From the NCBI GenBank assembly GCA_022708025.1, contig JAKIZM010000001.1, positions 62,001-126,000 of the forward strand: a DNA stretch of 64,000 nt, read 5' to 3'. This document shows, piece by piece, positions 44,558 through 52,854 of this stretch; the first letter of the stretch is position 1, and every line of letters starts with the position of its first letter. This DNA comes from Bacteroidota bacterium. Lineage in GTDB: Bacteria; Bacteroidota; Ignavibacteria; Ignavibacteriales; Ignavibacteriaceae. A program made the translations under genes and the position numbers. Under the pieces are notes generated by a model. That model ran no database searches, had not been told where the DNA came from, and saw only the letters and a program-made list of their open reading frames with translations.

Positions 44558-46516
44558 ATGAAAAACATTTCAAAAAAATTTCTATTTGTTGCACTCGGAA
44601 CTTTATTTGTGGTTGTTCTGGCTTATGTCGGATGTAATCAGTCTAAAAGTTCTTTATCAGGTAACGAAGCTGAAAGAGTTTATGTTGCCCCTGGTAACTA
44701 TGATGAGTTTTATTTATTTACTTCCGGAGGGTTTAACGGACAGATGGGAGTAATGGGACTTCCATCAGGAAGACATTTTAAAACCATCTCAGTTTTTTCA
44801 CAAAATCCGGAAACAGGTTACGGATATTCTGAAGAAACAAAGGCAATGTTAAATACAACTTACGGATTTATTCCCTGGGACGATGCACATCATCCTGAAC
44901 TTTCAATGACTGATGGCGTGCCTGATGGAAGATTTATTTTTATAAACGGAAATAATACTCCGAGAGTTGCAAGAATTGATCTTAAAGAATTTGAAACGAA
45001 AGAAATTATTGAGATACCAAATTCAGCAGGTAATCACGGTTCTCCTTTCGTAACTGAAAATACGGAGTATATTGTTGCTTCTACAAGATTCAGTGTTCCG
45101 ATTCCGCAAAGTGATGTTCCGATTTCATCATATAAAGAAAATTTTAAAGGAACTATCAGTTTTATTAAGCTTGATCCGCAAACAGAAAAAATGAATCTGG
45201 AATTTCAAATAATTGTTCCGGGTTTTGATTACGATCTTGCTCATGCAGGTAAAGGTCCCTCACACGATTGGGCTTTCTTTACAAGTTATAATTCTGAGCA
45301 GGCGAATACACTGTTAGAAATTAACGCTTCAAAAAATGATAAAGATTTTATTGCAGCTGTTAATTGGAAAAAAGCTGAACAATATCTGAAAGAAGGTAAA
45401 GCTAAAACTGTTGACGCTGAGTATTACAGAAATTATATCGATGATAAAACTCATACAGCAGTAAGTCAGCTTAATAAACAGGTAAAAGTTCTTGATCCTA
45501 AAGATTGTCCGGGAATGATTTATTATCTGCCTACTCCAAAATCACCTCACGGAGTAGATGTTGATCCAACAGGTCAATATATTGTTGCCGGCGGTAAATT
45601 AGCTACTGTTATTCCTGTTCATTCATTTGATAAAATGATCAAGGCTATTGAAGGCAAACAATTTGATGGTGAAGTTAACGGAATTCCTATTCTTAAATAT
45701 GATGCAGTTGTTGCCGGTGAAGTGTCAAATCCGGGACTTGGTCCTTTGCACACAGAATTTGATGGTAATGGATATGCATATACCTCATCATTTATTTCAT
45801 CTGAAATTGTTAAATGGAAATTAGGAACCTGGGAGGTTGTTGACAGAATCCCCACTTATTATTCAATCGGGCACTTATGTATTCCGGGTGGTGACAGTAA
45901 AAAACCCTGGGGTAAATATGTTGTAGCTCTTAACAAAATTACTAAAGACAGATATCTTCCAACCGGTCCTGAACTTACACAATCAGCACAACTGATAGAT
46001 ATTACCGGTGATAAGATGAAACTGCTTCTTGATTTTCCGACAATAGGCGAGCCGCATTATGCACAGGCTATTCCTGCTGAAATTTTAATGAAAAATTCTC
46101 AGAAGATTTACAAGATTGAAGAGAACGGAAATCCTTATGCAGTTAAATCTGAGAAAGATACCCGTGTTGAGAGAAAAGGAAATGAAGTGCATGTATATAT
46201 GTCTGCAATAAGAAGTCACTTTTCACCAGATAATATTGAAGGTATAAAAGTAGGTGATGTGGTTTATTTCCACGTTACAAACTTGGAACAAGATTGGGAT
46301 ATACCGCACGGTTTTGCAATGAAAGGGATGAACAATGCCGAGTTATTGATAATGCCCGGTCAGACACTTTCAATTAAGTGGGAACCCAAGAAAGTTGGAG
46401 TATTTCCGTTCTACTGTTCAGATTTCTGTTCAGCATTACATCAGGAAATGCAGGGATATATCAGAGTATCACCTGCTAATTCAAATGTTCAGCTATCTTA
46501 TAGTTTAGGAAAATAA
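44558..46516 (+). CDS. nosZ: Nitrous oxide reductase, clade II (Sec-dependent)
   Basis: Protein of 652 residues that reduces N2O to N2 in the periplasm. The N-terminus is a Sec or lipoprotein signal (FLFVALGTLFVVVLAYVGC) with no twin-arginine motif, a mark of clade II. Ligands for the CuZ cluster include the histidines in DDAHHPELSMTDG and SAGNHGSPF and later ones in the beta-propeller. The CuA site is at the C-terminus: FYCSDFCSALHQEMQGYI near 617-634, with the C-x3-C-x3-H-x2-M pattern. It is followed by a strong terminator and then by the maturation genes. Confidence 0.97.
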   Translation: MKNISKKFLFVALGTLFVVVLAYVGCNQSKSSLSGNEAERVYVAPGNYDEFYLFTSGGFNGQMGVMGLPSGRHFKTISVFSQNPETGYGYSEETKAMLNTTYGFIPWDDAHHPELSMTDGVPDGRFIFINGNNTPRVARIDLKEFETKEIIEIPNSAGNHGSPFVTENTEYIVASTRFSVPIPQSDVPISSYKENFKGTISFIKLDPQTEKMNLEFQIIVPGFDYDLAHAGKGPSHDWAFFTSYNSEQANTLLEINASKNDKDFIAAVNWKKAEQYLKEGKAKTVDAEYYRNYIDDKTHTAVSQLNKQVKVLDPKDCPGMIYYLPTPKSPHGVDVDPTGQYIVAGGKLATVIPVHSFDKMIKAIEGKQFDGEVNGIPILKYDAVVAGEVSNPGLGPLHTEFDGNGYAYTSSFISSEIVKWKLGTWEVVDRIPTYYSIGHLCIPGGDSKKPWGKYVVALNKITKDRYLPTGPELTQSAQLIDITGDKMKLLLDFPTIGEPHYAQAIPAEILMKNSQKIYKIEENGNPYAVKSEKDTRVERKGNEVHVYMSAIRSHFSPDNIEGIKVGDVVYFHVTNLEQDWDIPHGFAMKGMNNAELLIMPGQTLSIKWEPKKVGVFPFYCSDFCSALHQEMQGYIRVSPANSNVQLSYSLGK

Positions 46517-46528
46517 TAAGTTGTTAAA

Positions 46529-46561
46529 GAGGAACTGGAAAACAGTTCCTCTTCTTTTTTG
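46529..46561 (+). terminator. Intrinsic terminator or attenuator inside the nos cluster
   Basis: GAGGAACTG (46529-46537) and CAGTTCCTC (46543-46551) form a perfect 9-bp stem with a 5-nt loop, then TTCTTTTTTG. It stands between nosZ and the maturation genes and would keep their expression well below that of nosZ, unless bypassed. Confidence 0.88.
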
Positions 46562-46569
46562 AGGAAAAT

Positions 46570-47148
46570 ATGAAAACTAAATCGGCTGTTTTAATTGCTA
46601 TTGGTGCGTTAATACTTATTCTTACCTTTTTTTTCCCGTTGTGGACAATAGATCTTGATGCACCGCAATATCCGGAAGGACTTGGTTTGAGAATCTGGCT
46701 TAATGAAATTTCAGGACTAAGACCAAACGATCTTCAGAATATTAACGGACTTAATCATTACATCGGAATGAAGGTAATTGAACCGGATGCAATTCCTGAG
46801 ATGGATATAATGCCGTACATAATGGTCTTTATGATTTTATTCGGTTTATTAAATGCATATCTCAGAAACAAAAATCTTATTTACATCTGGCTGATACTTT
46901 TTGTTATCCTTGGTGCAATCGGTATATATGATTTTTATATGTGGGCTTACGATTACGGACATAATTTAAATCCAAATGCACCGATTAAAGTTCCTGGAAT
47001 GACATATATGCCTCCGATATTAGGTTCGAAACAGTTATTAAATATTAGTGCGCAATCATATCCATCAGTTGCAACATTTATAATCTTGATTTCAATTCTC
47101 TTAAATGTTGCGGCATTATATATAGGCAGGGAAAAGAAAAATGCATAA
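46570..47148 (+). CDS. Membrane protein of the nos cluster (NosB position)
   Basis: Protein of 192 residues with four probable membrane helices (LIAIGALILILTFFFPLWTI near 8-27, MPYIMVFMILFGLLNAYL, IYIWLILFVILGAIGIYDF, and a C-terminal one near 165-185). Between helices 1 and 2 lies a soluble loop with GLNHYIGMKVIEPDAIPEMD. A membrane protein of unknown function at this position, between nosZ and the nosL/nosD genes, is called NosB in clade II clusters; whether this is a true homologue cannot be settled by eye. It overlaps nosL by 8 bp. Confidence 0.7.
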   Translation: MKTKSAVLIAIGALILILTFFFPLWTIDLDAPQYPEGLGLRIWLNEISGLRPNDLQNINGLNHYIGMKVIEPDAIPEMDIMPYIMVFMILFGLLNAYLRNKNLIYIWLILFVILGAIGIYDFYMWAYDYGHNLNPNAPIKVPGMTYMPPILGSKQLLNISAQSYPSVATFIILISILLNVAALYIGREKKNA

Positions 47149-47590
47149 TAAAATTCAATACTATCTTTTATCGTTGATACTAATTTTGTTTGTTGGATGC
47201 AGTAAAGAACCTAAACCGATAAACTATGGTGAAGATGAATGTGAGTTTTGTAAGATGCTTGTTATGGATAAGCGATATGGAGCAGAAATGGTTACTGCAA
47301 AAGGGAAAATTTATTTTTTTGATTCAATAGAATGCCTTGTTGGTTATATCGAAAATCAGAAAATGTCAAAAGATGATTATCATTCACTTTGGGTAAGCAA
47401 TTATTCTGATCCGGGAAATATCATAGATGCACAAAATGCAGTTTATCTTAAAAATGATTCGCTTAGAAGTCCGATGGGTCTTAATGTATTAGCTGTTGAA
47501 AATGAAGCACAGCTAAGTCCGATTATGCAGGAATTTGGCGGTACACAATTAAAGTTTGAAGATCTTTTCGAACTTGTAAGAGAAATGTAA
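47141..47590 (+). CDS. nosL: NosL copper-delivery lipoprotein
   Basis: Protein of 149 residues. A lipoprotein signal with Cys20 (LFVGC) is followed by the NosL copper motif DECEFCKMLVMDKRYGAEM (Cys34, Cys37, Met39, Met42). NosL binds Cu(I) and delivers it to NosZ during assembly of the CuZ site. The start overlaps the previous gene by eight bases and its stop is directly followed by the TTG of nosD. Confidence 0.94.
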   Translation: MHNKIQYYLLSLILILFVGCSKEPKPINYGEDECEFCKMLVMDKRYGAEMVTAKGKIYFFDSIECLVGYIENQKMSKDDYHSLWVSNYSDPGNIIDAQNAVYLKNDSLRSPMGLNVLAVENEAQLSPIMQEFGGTQLKFEDLFELVREM

Positions 47591-48835
47591 TTGAGAGTTA
47601 ATTTTAGCATATCGTGTATAATTTTTTTTCTGCTGGCAATTCAAATAAAGACTTATGCTGATAAAATAATTGTAGATAAAAACACCGCTATTAATTCAAT
47701 CTCCAAAGCAATTGAAATTGCAAATCCCTACGACGAAGTAATTATTAAATCAGGTCATTACAAAGAAGGCAATATTATTATCACTAAGCCATTAAAATTT
47801 ATTGGTGAAAACAATCCGGTTATTGATGGCGAAAATCAGAATGAAATATTTACTGTTCATGCAGATGACGTTTCAATTTCCGGGATTACATTTAAAAATG
47901 CCGGAGTAAGTTTTCTGAAGGAAAATGCAGCAGTTAGATTTGAAAACACAAAAAACGGAATCGTATCTGATTGCAAATTTTATGGAAACTTCTTTGGTGT
48001 TTATTTGGCAAAATCGAAAAACTGCAAGGTGCTTAATAACTATTTTGAAGCTTACGGTAAAAAGGAAACTTCGTCCGGTAATGGCATTCATTTATGGTAT
48101 TGCCGCGACAGCGAAATATCCGGTAATAAAATAAAAGGTCATCGCGACGGTATTTATCTGGAATTTGTTAAGCAAACAACCATCAGCAAAAATTATGGCT
48201 CTAATAATCTAAGATACGGTTTACACTTTATGTTTTCTGATAGCTGCAGATATTATACAAATCATTTTGAAAAAAACAGCGCCGGTGTTGCAGTAATGTA
48301 TTCGCGATATGTTGATATGGAAGGAAATATGTTTAATAATAATTGGGGTCCGGCATCGTATGGATTGCTGCTTAAAGATATTTCCAGAAGCAAAATTGAA
48401 AGAAATTATTTTATTGAGAATACAACAGGAATATTTATAGAAGGATGTGACGGATCTGAATTTTTAAATAACCAGTTTGAAAAAAACGGCTGGGCAATAA
48501 AACTAATGGCAAACTCGATGGAAAATATTTTCATCTCAAATAATTTTATTGCAAATACATTTGATCTTTCTACAAACAGCAGACAGAATTTTAATAAGTT
48601 CAATGCAAATTACTGGAGCAAATATGATGGTTATGATCTGAATAAAGATGGTATCGGAGATGTTCCATACAGACCGGTTAAACTCTATTCAATTATGGCT
48701 CAGCAAAATGAACCATCATTGATTTTATTGAACAGTTTATTTATTGATTTATTAAATATAGCTGAAAGTGTTTTCCCTTCACTTACGCCTGAAACATTAG
48801 TTGATGAATCGCCTATGATGAGGAAATTAAATTGA
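47591..48835 (+). CDS. nosD: NosD periplasmic copper-processing protein
   Basis: Protein of 414 residues with a signal peptide and a right-handed parallel beta-helix of NosD/CASH repeats (many N-x-h-x-x-N-x-h turns, e.g. GVYLAKSKNCKVLNNYF, GIFIEGCDGSEFLNNQF). NosD works with the NosFY ABC transporter to supply copper to NosL and NosZ. The start codon is a TTG at 47591, immediately after the nosL stop. Translational coupling is likely. It overlaps nosF by four bases. Confidence 0.94.
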   Translation: MRVNFSISCIIFFLLAIQIKTYADKIIVDKNTAINSISKAIEIANPYDEVIIKSGHYKEGNIIITKPLKFIGENNPVIDGENQNEIFTVHADDVSISGITFKNAGVSFLKENAAVRFENTKNGIVSDCKFYGNFFGVYLAKSKNCKVLNNYFEAYGKKETSSGNGIHLWYCRDSEISGNKIKGHRDGIYLEFVKQTTISKNYGSNNLRYGLHFMFSDSCRYYTNHFEKNSAGVAVMYSRYVDMEGNMFNNNWGPASYGLLLKDISRSKIERNYFIENTTGIFIEGCDGSEFLNNQFEKNGWAIKLMANSMENIFISNNFIANTFDLSTNSRQNFNKFNANYWSKYDGYDLNKDGIGDVPYRPVKLYSIMAQQNEPSLILLNSLFIDLLNIAESVFPSLTPETLVDESPMMRKLN

Positions 48836-49548
48836 TTGAACTTAAAAACATAGAAAAGTCATTTGGCAAGTATCAGGTTTTAAAAGATATTTCATTAAAT
48901 ATTGAACCGGGTAAAATTACTGCAATAGTTGGTCCGAACGGATCGGGTAAAACAACAATTATAAAATCAATTCTTGGTTTGGTAAAACCTGATAAAGGCG
49001 AGATACTTATCAATAATAAATCTGTAATTAAAGAACATCTTTACAGAAAAGATATCGGATATATGCCTCAAGTTGCAAGCTTTCCTGATAATCTTACTGT
49101 TACTGAAGTTTTTAATATGATAAGTGATTTGAGAAAACAGTCTGTAAATGGAAATGCTAACTTAATTAATATACTTCAGCTTGAATCTGAAATGAATAAG
49201 AAAATTAAAACTCTTTCAGGCGGCAATAAACAAAAAGTTAGTGCTTGCATTGCTTTAATGTTTGATCCGAAAATAATTATACTTGATGAGCCTACTGCAG
49301 GACTTGATCCTGTTGCATCGGCAAATCTTAAAAAGAAAATAATTGAACAAAGAGATGCAGGAAAAACTATAATTCTTACTTCTCATATTATGACTGAAAT
49401 TGAAGAACTATCAGATAACATTCTTTTCCTGATTGAAGGGAAAATTGTTTTTGACGGAACACTTAAAAATCTTGTTGAGTTGAGCGGACAGGCAAAACTT
49501 GAAAACGCAATTGCAGCAATGATGGACAAGGATTTTAAATGGAACTGA
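48832..49548 (+). CDS. nosF: NosF ABC transporter ATPase
   Basis: ATP-binding protein of 238 residues. Walker A is GPNGSGKTT at 34-42, the ABC signature LSGGNKQKVSACIALMF near 127-143 and Walker B IIILDEPTAGLDPVA near 147-161. It energises NosY and, through it, NosD. The start is TTG at 48832, overlapping the nosD stop by four bases (TTGA). Confidence 0.95.
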   Translation: MIELKNIEKSFGKYQVLKDISLNIEPGKITAIVGPNGSGKTTIIKSILGLVKPDKGEILINNKSVIKEHLYRKDIGYMPQVASFPDNLTVTEVFNMISDLRKQSVNGNANLINILQLESEMNKKIKTLSGGNKQKVSACIALMFDPKIIILDEPTAGLDPVASANLKKKIIEQRDAGKTIILTSHIMTEIEELSDNILFLIEGKIVFDGTLKNLVELSGQAKLENAIAAMMDKDFKWN

Positions 49549-50327
49549 TTTTTAAAATTATAAAATTTGAGTTCAGTAATGCACTGAGAAGTAAATGGAT
49601 ATTATTTTACTTTTCATTCTTTTTAATTCTATCCTTTTTGATGTTCAATTTTGAAGATGAAACAGGAAAAGCAGTATTAAGCTTGATGAACATTGTGTTG
49701 ATAGTTATTCCGTTAGTAAGTATTATTTTCGGAACAATGTATGTTTATAATTCAAATGATTATATACAAATGGTTCTCTGTCAACCTCTCGACAGAAAAT
49801 CTCTATACTTTGGTTTATATCTTGGGAATGCTATTCCATTAGCATTAAGTTTTGTTGTTGGGATACTTGCCGGATTTATATTTACAGGTGCAAATACTGA
49901 AGGAATTGCTCCGATTTTAATTCTTACTATAAATGGTTTTGCCCTTACACTTATATTTACTTCAATTGCATTTTTAACCGCGATAAAATTTTCCTATAAA
50001 GCAAAAGGTTTAGGTGCTTCGATTCTTATTTGGTTAATGCTGGCAGTAATTTATGATGGCTTGATTTTATTTGTAACATACTTCTTCAGAGATTATCCTA
50101 TTGAAAATATTATTCTCGGAATCAGTTTAATAAATCCGATTGATCTTGCAAGAATATTTTTCATACTTGATTTTAACATCTCAGCTTTAATGGGATATAC
50201 AGGTGCACTGTTCAATAAGTTTTTCGGAACTTCACTCGGTGTTTTGGTTTCATCAGGTTTGTTGATTCTGTGGTTTGTCATTCCATTTCTTTTCGGATTA
50301 CGAAGTTTTAATAAAAAAGATTTTTAA
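49539..50327 (+). CDS. nosY: NosY ABC transporter membrane subunit
   Basis: Membrane protein of 262 residues with six probable helices, starting with IIKFEFSNALRSKWILFYF and ending with SSGLLILWFVIPFLFGLRSF. It is the permease of the NosFY complex. The start overlaps nosF by ten bases. The Rrf2 gene follows 12 bp later. Confidence 0.93.
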   Translation: MELIFKIIKFEFSNALRSKWILFYFSFFLILSFLMFNFEDETGKAVLSLMNIVLIVIPLVSIIFGTMYVYNSNDYIQMVLCQPLDRKSLYFGLYLGNAIPLALSFVVGILAGFIFTGANTEGIAPILILTINGFALTLIFTSIAFLTAIKFSYKAKGLGASILIWLMLAVIYDGLILFVTYFFRDYPIENIILGISLINPIDLARIFFILDFNISALMGYTGALFNKFFGTSLGVLVSSGLLILWFVIPFLFGLRSFNKKDF

Positions 50328-50339
50328 ACGAGTTATTTT

Positions 50340-50759
50340 ATGGCATCATTCTTCTCAAAAAGATGTGAGTATGGGCTGCAGGCTGTAATTTATTTAGCCT
50401 CAAAGGAGAATAATGCATTATGCTCTGCAAAAGAAATTTCAGAAGAACTGAGCATTCCAAAAGAATTCATTTCAAAAATATTACAGGACTTAACTGAAAA
50501 AGGGATAATCTTTTCGCGAAAGGGAAGAGATGGCGGTTTTAAACTTGCAGTCAATGCAAATGAAATAAAGCTTATTGATGTAGTTGAAGCAGTTGATGGA
50601 CTTGATATTTTTAATAGCTGCATTCTGGGATTTCATAATTGTAAGAAGTACAAAAAATGTTTTCTTAAAGATGAATGGCGCGATATATTAAATCAAACTT
50701 ACCTGATGCTTAGTAAAGAGACTGTAAGTAATTTTAAAGAAAAGATACTGCATACATAA
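50340..50759 (+). CDS. Rrf2-family Fe-S regulator (NsrR/IscR-like)
   Basis: Regulator of 139 residues. The winged helix is EYGLQAVIYLASKENNALCSAKEISEELSIP with recognition helix KEFISKILQDL, then the wing RGDGGF-type segment KGRDGGFKLA near 61-70. Three cysteines, Cys94, Cys101 and Cys107 (C-x6-C-x5-C), match the cluster-binding loop of NsrR/IscR. Such proteins sense NO or iron-sulfur status. Its place at the end of the nos operon suggests it controls nos or NO-response genes. The palindrome before the AhpD-like gene at 25737 is a possible target, unproven. Confidence 0.9.
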   Translation: MASFFSKRCEYGLQAVIYLASKENNALCSAKEISEELSIPKEFISKILQDLTEKGIIFSRKGRDGGFKLAVNANEIKLIDVVEAVDGLDIFNSCILGFHNCKKYKKCFLKDEWRDILNQTYLMLSKETVSNFKEKILHT

Positions 50760-50876
50760 CCTCACAAATACAATAAAGTATTAATCTTTACAATCACGTT
50801 TCAGCACTACTGTTGATTTAAAAAACTAAAGTATGGTTAAACATAAAAGTATAATAGAACCTCGTCACCCCCACTT

Positions 50877-51015
50877 TTAGCAACGTCTGACCAGCTTTGC
50901 CGCTGTGGCGGATTTTTACCGGCAAACTTCAATCGAAGAGCGAACTTTTTAATCACCGAAAATGTTCAATCGAAGCCGTTTACCCGCCATTGCAGCAAAC
51001 CCTTGTTATAGGCAG
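50877..51015 (-). repeat. attC-like inverted repeat (minus orientation)
   Basis: A GC-richer hairpin region in AT-rich DNA. TTTGCCGCTGTGGCGG (50896-50911) pairs with CCGCCATTGCAGCAAA (50984-50999), 13 of 16 positions. The ends on the minus strand read GCCTATAAC and CGTTGC, with the AAC/GTT triplets of integron attC sites. TTCAATCGAAG occurs twice inside, at 50928 and 50965. It directly follows the stop of the 51016-51630 gene on the minus strand, as an attC follows its cassette gene. The R-box consensus is not matched exactly. Confidence 0.45.
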
Positions 51016-51630
51016 TTATTTATTTCCGTAATCATTAATAATTTTATTTACAACGTCTGTCGAGTATTTAATTAGTAAGATACTATCGTCATAAAGCTCC
51101 TTAAGTTCTTTAAAATTGATTACATCATCTTTATCTTCGACACCCTTGTTATCAAAATTCGGTGTAATTCCGTCATTTTTTACTGGATAACGAAAAGCGT
51201 AAGACAACTCATCTAACTTGTGAATTTGCTTTTTTAAAGTAGTTAATTTAGAGTTTAAGTTATTGTATTGTTTAACAATATTCTTATCTGCTTTAAATTT
51301 TTCGAAAATTGCTTTCATCTGAATATCAAACTCGCGATGTAAATCATCTATTCTATGAGCTGATTTTCCTTTATATTCAATTTTTGCTTTTATCTCGGAT
51401 ACTTTTTCTAATTCTATTAGGTTCATTTTGTATCCAAGTTCCAATGTGTGCCTTATTAAAAAAGCAAGCGGTAATGATATAACTGTTATTTCGCCACCTG
51501 TTATTGATTTAAATAACATATCTACAGAGTATTGATATTCACCGAAATATCTCCACCATTCAGATTTATACGTAAGCTTTTGGTCGTAGTTAAGTTCTAT
51601 GCTGTTTATTAAATTCACTAGTCCTGTCAA
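51016..51630 (-). CDS. HEPN-like protein of unknown function
   Basis: Protein of 204 residues, all-helical in appearance. The motif LAFLIRHTLELGYKMNL near 56-72 has the Arg and His spacing seen in HEPN-type proteins (here Arg-His adjacent rather than the classical R-x4-6-H). RIDDLHREFD and YAFRYPVKNDG also recur in that loose family. HEPN proteins are often toxins or defence RNases, but the catalytic motif is not certain here. Its stop stands right at the attC-like repeat, so it may be an integron cassette gene. Confidence 0.5.
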   Translation of the reverse strand: MTGLVNLINSIELNYDQKLTYKSEWWRYFGEYQYSVDMLFKSITGGEITVISLPLAFLIRHTLELGYKMNLIELEKVSEIKAKIEYKGKSAHRIDDLHREFDIQMKAIFEKFKADKNIVKQYNNLNSKLTTLKKQIHKLDELSYAFRYPVKNDGITPNFDNKGVEDKDDVINFKELKELYDDSILLIKYSTDVVNKIINDYGNK

Positions 51631-51646
51631 GTATTAGTTCATTGAT

Positions 51647-52018
51647 TTATTTTCCAAGTCCGTATTTATCAACTTCGGATTGTCCCCAAATGTTGTCTTT
51701 AACTCTGTAAACAGTTTCGCAGTCTGTTAACTGTTCGCATATTGCATCTACTTGCCCCCAAGCGTAATTGCAAGTTCCGATTTGTTTTCCGTCTTTATCG
51801 TAAACAATGCTACCAGCGTCATAAGCATTTAGTTCCGCACAATAAACTGTCTGTCCATTGTATTTACATTCATCAATTGAACCATTTTTGTATGTCTTAT
51901 AAAGTTTTTTTAACGTGCTTGCATTTTCAAAGTCGTCTTTTTTACAACTTGTCATACCAAGTGTCAACATTGTTGTCAAGGTCAAAATGAATAGATGTTT
52001 GATGTTTATACTTTTCAT
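51647..52018 (-). CDS. Small lipoprotein, unknown function
   Basis: Protein of 123 residues with a lipoprotein signal (FILTLTTMLTLGMTSC, Cys at 25). The mature part is polar with several cysteines (ECKYNGQTVYCAELN, TCNYAWGQVDAICEQLTDCETVY), so disulfide bonds are likely. I do not recognise a family. It is 16 bp upstream of the HEPN-like gene on the minus strand and seems to belong to the same inserted segment. Confidence 0.6.
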   Translation of the reverse strand: MKSINIKHLFILTLTTMLTLGMTSCKKDDFENASTLKKLYKTYKNGSIDECKYNGQTVYCAELNAYDAGSIVYDKDGKQIGTCNYAWGQVDAICEQLTDCETVYRVKDNIWGQSEVDKYGLGK

Positions 52019-52120
52019 CGTCTTGTTGTTTTAAATGTTATTTAAATTTCTATTGAAGTAAATTTTATTTATCGTCACTCGTCTTTGTCGTGTGTAGCTT
52101 ATTTCGGTCTATTCTAAAAT

Positions 52121-52267
52121 AGCCTATATCGGTTTGCGGCTTTGCGTTCGGGCGGGACTTTTGAAAACGAATTTATAAACTTAAAACAGAATTTTATATG
52201 GAACAAAAAACATCATTAAATCACCAAACCCCGCCTGCGGCAAAACCGCTGTTAGCGGCTGGCGTGG
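52121..52267 (+). repeat. attC-like inverted repeat (plus orientation)
   Basis: The left arm near 52133-52156 (TTTGCGGCTTTGCG then GGGCGGG) pairs with the right arm near 52229-52249 (CCCCGCC then GCAAAACCGC), and a TGTTAGCGGCTGGCG end follows at 52250-52264. The left end reads GCCTATATCGG, close to GCCTATAAC of the repeat at 50877. The two copies point in opposite directions and enclose the two minus-strand genes. It may be a degenerate attC site. Confidence 0.42.
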
Positions 52268-52482
52268 TGTCGGAAATTGCCGACAAATACGAAGAACAAG
52301 TTCGGCTTGAGAAAATTGATCAGAAAGATAAAAGACAAAAGATTAAAGAACTTGAACAACTAATTAGTAATTCAATGAACAAGCCTATTTACAAAATGCT
52401 TTACAAGCCTGAATATGGTGATTATAGGCAATTTGTCGAGGATGTTGCAGCGGAGTTGAGGCGAAGGAACGCTTGCTGCTAA
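52198..52482 (+). CDS. Small hypothetical protein overlapping the attC-like repeat
   Basis: Reading frame of 94 residues from an ATG at 52198. The first 25 residues (including PPAAKPLLAAGVVS) are encoded by the attC-like repeat. The rest is a charged, probably coiled-coil helix, EEQVRLEKIDQKDKRQKIKEL, ending in RRRNACC. Expression as a protein is uncertain; a shorter form starting inside the repeat is also possible. No family is recognised. Confidence 0.35.
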   Translation: MEQKTSLNHQTPPAAKPLLAAGVVSEIADKYEEQVRLEKIDQKDKRQKIKELEQLISNSMNKPIYKMLYKPEYGDYRQFVEDVAAELRRRNACC

Positions 52483-52854
52483 CTCACTATTTCCCGCATT
52501 ACATTTAACCATCTGATTTAGCTTGATATACGCAATAGCTGTCATTTATTTAAACCTAAAATAGCAAAAACAATTTTTCTTCTCAAACTATAATTCACCT
52601 TTACTGTAGTGTTATTATTTCATTTTGTTTTATAATATCAGATCAAAATTACTTTTCTTAAACAATTTATAGTGGAAATTATTTTATTGATAATGTTAAC
52701 TAATTAAAAATAAATTTTGCGGGTTTTTTTATTGCAATTTAAGTTTATAATAATTATCTATGCCCAACCCAAGATTGATTTTTTGACTTAAGTCAAATTT
52801 GTAGTCCGTTAATTATTAAAAATTTATTATTCATTCCTATTTGGAAGGTAAAAG
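52483..52854. other. Promoter region of the nitrate reductase operon
   Basis: 372 bp. The left part still belongs to the inserted segment and is AT-rich thereafter. The palindrome at 52784-52795 is the only clear signal. No terminator or second promoter is evident. Confidence 0.65.
52784..52826 (+). promoter_or_regulatory. Crp/Fnr-type palindrome before the nar operon
   Basis: The 12-bp core TGACTTAAGTCA is extended here to the 16-bp palindrome TTTGACTTAAGTCAAA (52782-52797). At the spacing seen at the other sites (23 bp) lies AAAATTTA, only a partial TAnnTTT match. The ATG at 52855 is about 65 bp after the palindrome centre, the same distance as at 18657. Confidence 0.7.
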
